DNA of 20,002 bases, from contig CALIZJ010000081.1 in NCBI GenBank assembly GCA_938028845.1, positions 1 to 20,002 of the forward strand. The letters are read 5' to 3'. Both the position numbers and the translations under genes were made by a program. The notes under the pieces are model-generated. The model saw only the letters and a list, made by a program, of their open reading frames with translations, was not told the DNA's origin and made no database searches. Position 1 is the first letter of the stretch. Every line of letters begins with the position of its first letter. This document shows positions 7,631-15,104 of this stretch, piece after piece. This stretch comes from an uncultured Blautia sp. GTDB lineage: Bacteria; Bacillota; Clostridia; Lachnospirales; Lachnospiraceae.

Positions 7631-8023
7631 TTAAATTTCAAAGTCTGCTTCACATACCGATTCTAACTGGAACGGCATGTAAGAAGGCGCGATGACCTGT
7701 AATGCGTTGATATGATGAGCGCCTGGTGCGAGGCCGCCTTCTTTTTTTACATAAACAGTAGCGTACTCGCCGAATTCCCAGCGGTAATCGGAATCGATCA
7801 CGGTTCGGGCTTCTTCTAAAGTGAAGACTTCTCCGTTTACCTTAATGCTGATATTTTCTCTTGGGATATCTTCGCCATCAATATTAACCTTGATGTCACG
7901 AAGAATAGAGAGGGTAAAACCTCTGTAATACTGTGCCTTGAACTGGAATTCAAAGCCTGTTACATTTCCAGCGTTTTCGGTGTTTTTAAATCCATCTGGA
8001 TTATAAATCTGTCTGCCGGCCAT
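7631..8023 (-). CDS. C-glycoside deglycosidase beta subunit-like protein (DUF6379 family)
   Basis: A 130-residue beta-rich protein with no signal peptide, beginning MAGRQIYNPDGFKN, with FEFQFKAQYYRGFTLS, SDYRWEFGEYATVYV and a C-terminal HHINALQVIAPSYMPF. I recognise this as the small family called DUF6379 or C-glycoside deglycosidase beta subunit. In characterised enzymes the beta subunit forms a beta-sandwich that covers the mouth of the alpha TIM barrel and is needed for activity. GGAGG 7 nt upstream of the ATG fixes the start. The alpha gene follows after 14 nt with its own strong ribosome binding site, as expected for a complex made in fixed ratio. Recognition is from memory of the family, supported by the gene pairing. 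Confidence 0.8.
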   Translation of the reverse strand: MAGRQIYNPDGFKNTENAGNVTGFEFQFKAQYYRGFTLSILRDIKVNIDGEDIPRENISIKVNGEVFTLEEARTVIDSDYRWEFGEYATVYVKKEGGLAPGAHHINALQVIAPSYMPFQLESVCEADFEI

Positions 8024-8156
8024 TCTAATTCCTCCATTCTTTTCCTGCAGTGCCTGACTGCTCTTTTGATGCTTTTATTTTAGCAAAACGGGGGTGGGAC
8101 TTCGTTTGGGCATTTATCCAATATCTTATATATTTTTCGCCATAATTCGGAAGATA

Positions 8157-8176
8157 AAAAGATAATAAAAGATAAT
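8157..8176. repeat. Tandem 10-bp direct repeat upstream of the deglycosidase genes
   Basis: AAAAGATAAT occurs twice head to tail (8157-8166, 8167-8176), preceded by a related AAGATAAA. It lies in the 186-bp gap between the hydrolase gene and the beta-subunit gene. A related core, AAAAGATAA, occurs on the minus strand at 11223-11231 upstream of the symporter gene. A regulator site is possible, but the motif is AT-rich. Confidence 0.4.
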
Positions 8177-8209
8177 GTTAAAAATCACATGCTGTTTTTT
8201 GCCTCTGCT

Positions 8210-9703
8210 TTAAAATAGGATAAATAAAATTATATTACCATTCAAATACTTTTTTAGCTTCTTCTGCTTTCGCTGCGGTTCTATATTCTTTGCGACGAGG
8301 GAAATAGAAGCTTCCTCTTTTCCAAGAAGCAGGATCCAGTCTTCTTCCGATCCGTTCGAGGGAGGGTTGATGGTTAGCCTGGAGCCTGTAATTTTAATTT
8401 TTTCTGCTGCCAGAGCGTTTCCATTCCGGGGATCGTACCAAGGAAGGAAAAGCTCCGGAGGAAAGTCAGAGAGCTCCAGTTCTGCAGTGATATATTGAGG
8501 AAAGTACACACAGATCCGTTTGTTTTCCATGTCTTTGCAAGCCTGGATATGCCGGCTTTCGTCAGAGGCATCTGTATCCCTTGGAAATAAAAGAATTTCC
8601 TGGGATGGAACGAATTTTGTAAGGTCTATGGATTCCAGAAAGTCACGGAGATTTTTTATATGATAAGCGCCTTCCTGTGTCAAAGCCTCGTACCAGGTAT
8701 AAGGAGTGACTGGATTTACTTCCCTTGGAGAAATGGTGCACCACATGGAGGAATGGCCGTAGGTAAATCCAAAGGCTCCGGCAAACAGGCTGAAATAAGC
8801 CCGTCTGCGTACCATCCAGGAGCCGTGATAGGAATCCGGCTTTACTGGCCAGGAGTTAGGCATGGCTTCATAAGCTGGCTCACCGTCCCATACAGGCATG
8901 GGATGTTCTCTGTCATACTCTTTTTTGATCAGCTCATAATTTTTTACAGTCAGACCATGACCGGACTGAAGCATGATAAACTGGATCCACGCTTCTTCAT
9001 CAGTCCAGAAAGACATAGTGGAACATTCGCCGGAATGCACATCATAGGAAGAATGATAAGTGATTAAAAGATCCTTCCATTCTTTTCTGTTTTGATTATA
9101 TTTAAGATCCTTATCCAGGACTCCCTTGGCTAATCCTTCCGCAAGCCGCCGCCAGACATTTTTATAATCTGTTCCGTTGTGCACAGGGGGGCGGTCACCG
9201 CCCAGGCACCAGAGAATATTAGTTCTGGTGCGGTAACGGCTGCCGATCCATTTTCCATATTGATAGGCATTGCCTTCATTTACAGTTTTAGGAAATTTTT
9301 CTCCCTGCCAATTTTCCCCCACTACCATTTGTCCCCACACGGGGAGGAGCAGTACGTAAAAACCGTACGCTTCCGCCCGGTCAAGGATCCAGTCAAGATA
9401 AGAGAAATAATTTTCATTAGGGGAGGAAAGGTCATTGTTTATCAAGGCTTTTTCTCCTGCCGGATTGCGGATATCTTCGTCCCGTTCAGGATCAAGTGCC
9501 ACGATCTGCAGAACCGTAAAGCCCTGGTTCTTTCTTGTCTGCATGTAATATTCCACATCGTCCCATTTCATTCTTTGAGGCATGGTCCAGACCGTATCTG
9601 CCAGCCACAGAAAGGGAGTGCCGTCTTCTTTGATAAAGTACCGCTTGTTTTCTGAGATGGAGAGACGGCTTAGGGGGTGACTTTTAAAAGTAGTGTGTTT
9701 CAT
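8210..9703 (-). CDS. DUF4038 glycoside hydrolase, GH140-like (apiosidase-like)
   Basis: A 497-residue protein with no signal peptide, so it should act in the cytoplasm on an imported glycoside. It has the DUF4038 TIM barrel from RYFIKEDGTPFLWLADTVW onward, with candidate acid/base D170 (WCLGGDRPP) and nucleophile E275 (VWDGEPAYE); their spacing of 105 residues resembles the Asp/Glu pair of the GH140 apiosidase. Residues ~395-475 match the beta-rich domain that ends such proteins (CVYFPQYITAELELSDF, then DWILLL). The last ~25 residues are lysine- and isoleucine-rich and look unlike the family, perhaps from a 3' frameshift. AGGATGATCAACG precedes the ATG, so the start is plausible. It lies 40 nt after the symporter gene, probably in one transcript. 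GH140 removes D-apiose; DUF4038 relatives have other targets, so the substrate is inferred. Confidence 0.75.
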   Translation of the reverse strand: MKHTTFKSHPLSRLSISENKRYFIKEDGTPFLWLADTVWTMPQRMKWDDVEYYMQTRKNQGFTVLQIVALDPERDEDIRNPAGEKALINNDLSSPNENYFSYLDWILDRAEAYGFYVLLLPVWGQMVVGENWQGEKFPKTVNEGNAYQYGKWIGSRYRTRTNILWCLGGDRPPVHNGTDYKNVWRRLAEGLAKGVLDKDLKYNQNRKEWKDLLITYHSSYDVHSGECSTMSFWTDEEAWIQFIMLQSGHGLTVKNYELIKKEYDREHPMPVWDGEPAYEAMPNSWPVKPDSYHGSWMVRRRAYFSLFAGAFGFTYGHSSMWCTISPREVNPVTPYTWYEALTQEGAYHIKNLRDFLESIDLTKFVPSQEILLFPRDTDASDESRHIQACKDMENKRICVYFPQYITAELELSDFPPELFLPWYDPRNGNALAAEKIKITGSRLTINPPSNGSEEDWILLLGKEEASISLVAKNIEPQRKQKKLKKYLNGNIILFILF

Positions 9704-9743
9704 CGTTGATCATCCTTTCGTTGTATGTCTGTATTTTACACAA

Positions 9744-11132
9744 TTACATATTTTTCTGGTTGGAGGCTGAAGAGCGCAGCATTTCCTCCACAGTTTTCTC
9801 GTTCTCTTTTCCTCTGGCGTTTGTCATGCGGATCCTGGAAAAGCATAAAGCTGCGAGAAGAAAGATTACTGCCGGGAAAAAGTTAATTACTTTGTTCATA
9901 TCTGAGAGAACGGAGGAAGGCATAGTAGTATTTGCCGCGAAGCCTACGGCTCCCAGAATCAAAATACCAACGGAACCTCCCAGGGCATGGCCGAGTTTCG
10001 TCCCGAAGGAAATACAGGAGTAGATTACACCGTCTGCCCGGTGTCCTGTGCGGATCCAGCTGTCGTCAATGATTTCGGCTGTCAGGGCAAAGGTGGTAAG
10101 TCCTACACAGTTGGCCGCTCCGTAAAGAAAATGTACGGCCGCCAGAACCGGCAGAGGGGGATGGAAACCGCCGCAGAAATAAAGCAGGATACAGACAATT
10201 GCGCAGGCAATGCAGCCTCCTGCACCGGCCCATTTTTTATCTATTTTATTCAGCAGAAAAGGCGAGTAAAATCCCGGCAGAAGTCCTCCTAATGTCATGG
10301 CAGAGGTACAGACAGCCATGGCGGGAGCATTATCCAGAACATAAATAAAATAATAAGCCATTATGCTGCTCCTTCCCATTACCGCAGTCATAACTAGGAT
10401 CATGGCAAGAAAGACCAGCATGGAGTCACGGTCCTTAAAGGTCTGGACAAAAGAAGAAAGGAGAGAAGCAGATTTTTCTTCTTTTTTATGGGTATTGACT
10501 ACTTCTTTTGCAGAGACAAAGGCTGTCCACAGACAAGGGATGGAGATCAGGGAATAAATAACGGCTGCCATAAAATATCCCATGCCATCAGAGGTGTCGC
10601 CATTTCCGAAATAAAGGATCAAAGGCATAGTAGCTGCATTTATGATAAAGACTGCTGCATTGCCGATAATATTCCGAAAGGAATTTAATGTGACCCGTTC
10701 CGAATTTACAATAGTCATACTGTTTGCCAGTGCGCCGGTGCTAATTCTGACCGCCGTATAAGCCATGCCGCAGAGGATATAGGTGATCAGGCACCATATG
10801 ATCTTGCTATTGCGGGAAATATCCATATTCAGGAAGGTAAGACAATTAAACAAGGCCAGAAACGGGGTAGCAAAGAGAAGATAGGGCCGAAAGCTGCCCC
10901 ACCTGGTATGGGTGCGTTCAGTAACAGCGCCCATAAGAGGATTGCTTATGGCATCGCAGATCCTGGCTATAAGCATAATAAGAGAGATAGCCGCGGGAGC
11001 AAGGCCTACTACATCAGAGTAGAAGATGGTCAGATAGGAGCTGACCAGCGTCCAGGAAAACTGTCCTCCTGCTTCTGCCAGACCGTGGCCTATATAAGAT
11101 TTTAAGGATAATTTTTTATTCTGTTGTTCCAT
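9744..11132 (-). CDS. GPH-family glycoside/cation symporter (MFS superfamily)
   Basis: A 462-residue, highly hydrophobic protein with about 12 membrane spans. The GPH signature between spans 2 and 3 is clear: ICDAISNPLMGAVTERTHT followed by RWGSFRPYLL; glutamate replaces the usual aspartate of the DRT motif. A second family feature is the loop around TAEIIDDSWIRTGHRADGV. GPH proteins import melibiose, xylosides, glucuronides and related glycosides with Na+ or H+. It is the first gene of the minus-strand cluster, 40 nt ahead of the DUF4038 hydrolase, so it probably imports that enzyme's substrate. The ribosome binding site is weak (AGCGAG) and a TATAAT box lies at 11164-11169 on the minus strand. 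The family call is firm; the substrate is inferred. Confidence 0.9.
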   Translation of the reverse strand: MEQQNKKLSLKSYIGHGLAEAGGQFSWTLVSSYLTIFYSDVVGLAPAAISLIMLIARICDAISNPLMGAVTERTHTRWGSFRPYLLFATPFLALFNCLTFLNMDISRNSKIIWCLITYILCGMAYTAVRISTGALANSMTIVNSERVTLNSFRNIIGNAAVFIINAATMPLILYFGNGDTSDGMGYFMAAVIYSLISIPCLWTAFVSAKEVVNTHKKEEKSASLLSSFVQTFKDRDSMLVFLAMILVMTAVMGRSSIMAYYFIYVLDNAPAMAVCTSAMTLGGLLPGFYSPFLLNKIDKKWAGAGGCIACAIVCILLYFCGGFHPPLPVLAAVHFLYGAANCVGLTTFALTAEIIDDSWIRTGHRADGVIYSCISFGTKLGHALGGSVGILILGAVGFAANTTMPSSVLSDMNKVINFFPAVIFLLAALCFSRIRMTNARGKENEKTVEEMLRSSASNQKNM

Positions 11133-11163
11133 ATCTCGCTGTCTTTCTAATTCGCATTGTTTA

Positions 11164-11192
11164 ATTATAGTAAGTTTAGAGACAGTATACTA
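11164..11192 (-). promoter_or_regulatory. Possible promoter of the glycoside cluster
   Basis: On the minus strand a perfect TATAAT -10 box (11169-11164) lies about 30 nt before the symporter ATG. The -35 position reads TAGTAT, a poor match, inside the palindrome AGTATACT, so an activator or an operator may be involved. Confidence 0.4.
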
Positions 11193-11304
11193 TGAAATAC
11201 TTTACAAATGGAAAAGAGATTTTTATCTTTTCTTATTAAGAGAAGAAAAGAAGATAAGAAAAAAATAAATTTCTGCCTCTTTTTTTTGCTGCTGCTTTTT
11301 GATC

Positions 11305-11310
11305 TATAAT
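11305..11310 (+). promoter_or_regulatory. -10 box upstream of the subtilase gene
   Basis: TATAAT at 11305-11310 lies 61 nt before the subtilase ATG. The -35 region is a run of T with no good match. The intergenic stretch 11220-11255 also contains CTTTTCTT paired with AAGAAAAG, an AT-rich inverted repeat. Confidence 0.35.
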
Positions 11311-11371
11311 ACATCCGTCATATTTTTTTTTTCTATAGATAAAATAATAAAAAAGTTGCGGGAAGTTTTAT

Positions 11372-13099
11372 ATGCAGGACCAAAAACTGGATAACCTTTT
11401 AAACCTCGCCTTGGATTCTACCATGGAAGAACGTGAGAAATCATTAAATTTAAACATAGGATATAATGAGGAATTGCGTTTATGGGATGTGATCGTAAAG
11501 TACAGCGGAGGGATTTCGGGTCTGGAGGGTGAGGGGATTACAGTGACACCGCTTTTAGGCGGTTATGCTGTGGTAACTTTACCGGAGAGTCAACTGGTAG
11601 CCTATTCAGCAAGACCGCAGGTAGAGTTTGTAGAAAAACCGAAAAGGCTCTTTTTTGAAGTGTATCAGGCAAAAGCTGCATCCTGTATCCGTTCTGTGCA
11701 GATAGGGCAGGAAGGGCTTAGCGGAAAAGGCGTACTTGTAGGGATTGTAGATTCCGGTGTGGATTACCGCCATCTGGATTTTTGTAATGAGGACGGAACT
11801 ACCCGGATTTTGAAATATTGGGATCAAAGTGTAAAAGGAAATCCTCCGAAGGGATATTATATAGGAACGGAATATACAAAGGAGCAGATCGATGAAGCGC
11901 TTTTTCTGACAGAAGAAGAGGGAAGGCGCCTTGTTCCGGGAAGAGATGCCAGCGGCCATGGGACTGCAGTTCTCGGAATTGCTGCCGGAAATGGAAGGGG
12001 ATCTAAAGGAATTAACCAGGGGGTAGCCTATGAAAGTGAACTTCTTGTAGTTAAAATGGGACTTCCCCGGGAAAATTCTTTTCCCAGGACGATAGAGCTG
12101 ATCCAGGGAATTGATTATCTGATCCGCCAGGCACAGGAACTTGGCAGACCTATAGCGATCAACATTAGTTTTGGAAATAACTATGGTTCCCATAAAGGAG
12201 ATTCTCTTTTAGAGACCTATATAGACAATGCCTCGAATGTGGGACGCACGGTGATTTGTGTGGGAACGGGGAATAATGGAAACGACAAGCTCCATACAGC
12301 TGGAAGGGTGGCTCAAGGGGAGCGCAAGGAGATTGAGTTTGGAATCAGTGAATATGAAACCGGGCTGAATATTCAGTTGTGGAAGTCTTATGCGGATCAA
12401 ATGGAGGTTTATATTGAAAATCCTTCCGGCGAGAGAGTAGGACCATTGTATGAAGTACTGGGGGCTCAGAGGAATCGGATGGGAGATACAGAGCTTTTGG
12501 CTTACTATGGAAAACCTGCTCCTTTCCAGGTGACCCAGGAGATTTATATAGACTTTTTGCCTATAGGTACATATTTAGATAGCGGTGTATGGAAAATTAT
12601 TCTTCGAGGGAGAGAAATTAAAGAAGGGGACTTTTATATGTGGCTTCCTGGAGGAAACGTATTAAATGTAAATACTGGATTTTTTCTGCCGAGAGCTTTG
12701 GGAACTTTAACAATCCCCTCTACTGCAGGACGGGTAATCTCTGTGGGGGCTTATGATTCCAGGTTGAATGCATATGCAGATTTTTCGGGAAGGGGAGGCA
12801 GCTTTCTGCCTTTTCGAAAACCAGACCTTGCCGCGCCGGGGGTGGATATCACAGCGCCAAGAGCAGGCGGCGGGTACATACAGGTGACGGGAACATCCTT
12901 TGCAACGCCATTTGTGACCGGAGGGGCGGTTCTTTTAATGGAGTGGGGGATTATTGAAGGGAATGATGCGTTTCTTTTTGGAGAAAAAGTGAAGGCTTAC
13001 TTAAGAAGGGGAGCGAAAGCCCTTCCCGGATATGACAGATATCCAAATCCGGAAATAGGGTATGGGGTACTGTGCGTGAGAAACAGTATTCCAGAGTAA
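11372..13099 (+). CDS. S8-family subtilisin-like serine protease, CspABC-like clostridial type
   Basis: A 575-residue subtilase with a complete triad: D127 (GIVDSGVDYRHLDF), H196 (RDASGHGTAVLGIAAG) and S509 (VTGTSFATPFVTGG), plus the oxyanion asparagine region GTGNNGN (~299-304). Residues ~1-95 form a short prodomain-like segment. A ~130-residue insert between the oxyanion region and the serine, reading as a jelly-roll (INISFGNNYG to GTLTIPSTAGR), is typical of the clostridial Csp germination proteases and their vegetative relatives. There is no signal peptide, so it is cytoplasmic or leaves by another route. GGAAG 6 nt before the ATG supports the start. Clostridia often carry several such genes whose function is unknown; a germination role cannot be claimed without spore context. 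Confidence 0.9.
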   Translation: MQDQKLDNLLNLALDSTMEEREKSLNLNIGYNEELRLWDVIVKYSGGISGLEGEGITVTPLLGGYAVVTLPESQLVAYSARPQVEFVEKPKRLFFEVYQAKAASCIRSVQIGQEGLSGKGVLVGIVDSGVDYRHLDFCNEDGTTRILKYWDQSVKGNPPKGYYIGTEYTKEQIDEALFLTEEEGRRLVPGRDASGHGTAVLGIAAGNGRGSKGINQGVAYESELLVVKMGLPRENSFPRTIELIQGIDYLIRQAQELGRPIAINISFGNNYGSHKGDSLLETYIDNASNVGRTVICVGTGNNGNDKLHTAGRVAQGERKEIEFGISEYETGLNIQLWKSYADQMEVYIENPSGERVGPLYEVLGAQRNRMGDTELLAYYGKPAPFQVTQEIYIDFLPIGTYLDSGVWKIILRGREIKEGDFYMWLPGGNVLNVNTGFFLPRALGTLTIPSTAGRVISVGAYDSRLNAYADFSGRGGSFLPFRKPDLAAPGVDITAPRAGGGYIQVTGTSFATPFVTGGAVLLMEWGIIEGNDAFLFGEKVKAYLRRGAKALPGYDRYPNPEIGYGVLCVRNSIPE

Positions 13100-13157
13100 G
13101 GGAAGCCTTTTTGAGCGGGTATTTTTAACATAAATACGAGCAATAGACTTGTTGTAT

Positions 13158-13186
13158 TTGAAAAAATGTGTTAGGCTAAGTATAAT
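13158..13186 (+). promoter_or_regulatory. Promoter of the secreted protein-cutC unit
   Basis: TTGAAA (13158-13163) and TATAAT (13181-13186) are separated by 17 bp, giving a leader of about 95 nt before the ATG at 13289. No terminator is evident between the subtilase stop and this promoter. Confidence 0.75.
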
Positions 13187-13288
13187 CAGAAAAAAAGGAA
13201 TTATATAGAAAAAAATGCCTTTTTATACTGATGTAAGAAGATAATACAAAATATTATAAAAATATCGCCAAAGGAGGACTGTGTTATA

Positions 13289-14230
13289 ATGTACCACAAA
13301 ATATGTTTGAGTTTATTGACAGCATCATTTTTGCTGGCTGGAGCGCCTGTGTCCGTTTTTGCAGAGAGTGAGGAGAACCTGCCGGAAAGTCTGGAGGAAA
13401 TTGAGGATAGTATTTCCTTGAATGTAAAAAGCCTTTTAGACAGCTTCGATGCAGTAGGAAATACCGTATCTATGCATTATGGAGACGGCAGTGTGTATTC
13501 CTACTATTGTTATTATACGGACGATACCTATGTTTTGGAAGATTCTGACGGCTATATAGAGGTAGTTTCTGACGATACAAATTATTTCTATGATCCAGGC
13601 ACAGATACTCCCGGACGTTTTTTGTTTTTGACGGAAGAAGCCTATGAGGACTATATTCAGAGCGGGTATGATGTGGCGTCCTACACCTTTGAAAATGAGA
13701 CGATGATCTCTATAACAGAAGAAGATGGAAAGGTTGCTTTGGTGACCCAGTGCAGTGAAGAAAAGGCGGCGGAATTTATCACAGAGCTGGGGTATGAGCC
13801 ACAGGAAGGAGATGTTGTACAGTGGAGGTATCAGATTGATCCGGAAAATTCCTTTATTACCTCTTCATCTTCTGTTCTGATCCGGAATGATGGAACAGAA
13901 ACAACATTGTCTGAGGAGTCGTTAAATACTGAACCGGAGGAATATGTTTTTTCTTCTGAGATTACAGAAAGACTGGACAGTGAAGATTCCAGGACTGTAA
14001 CAATCATTACGAATCCAGGGACTGACCAGGAAGCAGTTTTTCAGGAAACAGTGGGAAAAGGCTGTTCGGTAGCTCCTATAGGCTATAATGACGTGCTGTA
14101 TACAGACGAAGCATGCACGGAGGAATTTTCTTCTAATAGTGATACAGAAAGTGATGTGACTTTGTATGCTATTACGAACGAGACAGACGAGGAAACGGAA
14201 GAAACAGTACAGGAGGAATCGGAACAATAG
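13289..14230 (+). CDS. Secreted acidic protein of unknown function
   Basis: A 313-residue protein with a clear signal peptide: a hydrophobic LLTASFLLAGAPVSV core and a VFA-E cleavage site near residue 25. There is no lipobox and no LPXTG anchor, so it is probably released. The mature part is very rich in Asp and Glu and ends in an acidic tail (ETEETVQEESEQ). Residues ~60-110 are tyrosine-rich. Residues ~233-295 (TVTIITNPGT, then LYTDEACTEEF and DVTLYAI) resemble a degenerate InlB B-repeat (Flg_new) unit found in Firmicute surface proteins. AAAGGAGG precedes the ATG and a good promoter lies upstream. The cutC gene follows 21 nt later, probably in the same transcript. I do not recognise the family and give no function. 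Confidence 0.8.
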   Translation: MYHKICLSLLTASFLLAGAPVSVFAESEENLPESLEEIEDSISLNVKSLLDSFDAVGNTVSMHYGDGSVYSYYCYYTDDTYVLEDSDGYIEVVSDDTNYFYDPGTDTPGRFLFLTEEAYEDYIQSGYDVASYTFENETMISITEEDGKVALVTQCSEEKAAEFITELGYEPQEGDVVQWRYQIDPENSFITSSSSVLIRNDGTETTLSEESLNTEPEEYVFSSEITERLDSEDSRTVTIITNPGTDQEAVFQETVGKGCSVAPIGYNDVLYTDEACTEEFSSNSDTESDVTLYAITNETDEETEETVQEESEQ

Positions 14231-14251
14231 GGAACTCAGGAGGAAACAGGC

Positions 14252-15010
14252 GTGAAAAATTTTGTTCTGGAATGTTGTATAGACAGTGTAAACTCTGCTG
14301 TTAACGCGGAAAAAGGCGGCGCTACACGTTTGGAGTTATGCAGCAATCTTATCATCGGAGGAACAACCCCCAGCCCTTATCTTTTTAAAGAGGTGAGAAA
14401 ACATACAAATTTGCCCATTCATGTCCTGATCCGCCCAAGGTTTGGGGATTTTTGCTACGATGCCTATGAAAAGGAAATTATGTGCAGAGAGATCCGTATG
14501 TTTCGGGAACTTGGTGCGGATGCAGCGGTGATCGGTGCGCTGCGTCCGGATGGAACGCTGGATATTGAGGCTATGAAGATGCTGAGAGAAGCGGCAGGGA
14601 AAATGAAGATTACCCTCCACAGAGCTTTTGATGTGTGCAAGGATCCTTATGCGGCCATGGAGGAAGGGATTTCCCTGGGAATCCATACAATTCTTACATC
14701 CGGGCAGGAAAATAACTGTCTGGCAGGAAGCAGACTTTTAAATGATCTGCTGCAGAAAGCGGACGGCAGGATTGAGATTATGGCAGGGGCCGGTGTGGAT
14801 GCGGCTGCGATTCGGTATCTTACCGGCAGGATGCCGCTAAGGTGCTTTCACATGTCTGGAAAAGTCACCAGAGACAGTTCTATGAAGTACAGAAAACAGG
14901 GAGTAAATATGGGACTTCCGTCATTAAGTGAATTTGAGATCTGGGAAACCAGTGAGGAAAAGGTAAGAGAAGCCAGAGAAGTCTTAGAAACGGTATGGGA
15001 AAAGAATTAA
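14252..15010 (+). CDS. cutC: CutC family protein
   Basis: A 252-residue TIM-barrel protein matching CutC along its length: LECCIDSVNSAVNAEKGGA, RLELCSNLIIGGTTPS, HVLIRPRFGDFCY, then ITLHRAFDVCKDP, ILTSGQ and IMAGAGVDAAAI. The gene starts with GTG at 14252, supported by AGGAGG 7 nt upstream. CutC was named for copper tolerance in E. coli, but that role is disputed and in Firmicutes its activity is not settled; a sugar- or nucleotide-related role is possible. It follows the secreted protein by 21 nt and is closed by a strong terminator, so the two probably form one unit, although no functional link is evident. Confidence 0.92.
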   Translation: MKNFVLECCIDSVNSAVNAEKGGATRLELCSNLIIGGTTPSPYLFKEVRKHTNLPIHVLIRPRFGDFCYDAYEKEIMCREIRMFRELGADAAVIGALRPDGTLDIEAMKMLREAAGKMKITLHRAFDVCKDPYAAMEEGISLGIHTILTSGQENNCLAGSRLLNDLLQKADGRIEIMAGAGVDAAAIRYLTGRMPLRCFHMSGKVTRDSSMKYRKQGVNMGLPSLSEFEIWETSEEKVREAREVLETVWEKN

Positions 15011-15059
15011 GTAAATCATTTAGGCGTAGGAAGTGGATTGCAAATATCCCTTTGAATGG

Positions 15060-15104
15060 AAAATGGCAGCGGTTTTAACATCAAAAACCGCTGCTATTTT
15101 CTTT
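15060..15104. terminator. Strong bidirectional terminator between cutC and the ABC permease
   Basis: A 17-bp stem with one G-U pair (15060-15076 with 15084-15100) and a 7-nt loop has a GC-rich centre, with A's on the left and T's on the right. It can stop both cutC (plus) and the ABC operon (minus, stop at 15103). Confidence 0.88.

Noticed and set aside
11220..11255. AT-rich inverted repeat between the symporter and subtilase genes as a terminator or riboswitch
   Set aside because: The two genes are divergent, so no terminator is needed, and the sequence shows no known riboswitch core; it may simply be AT-rich spacer.
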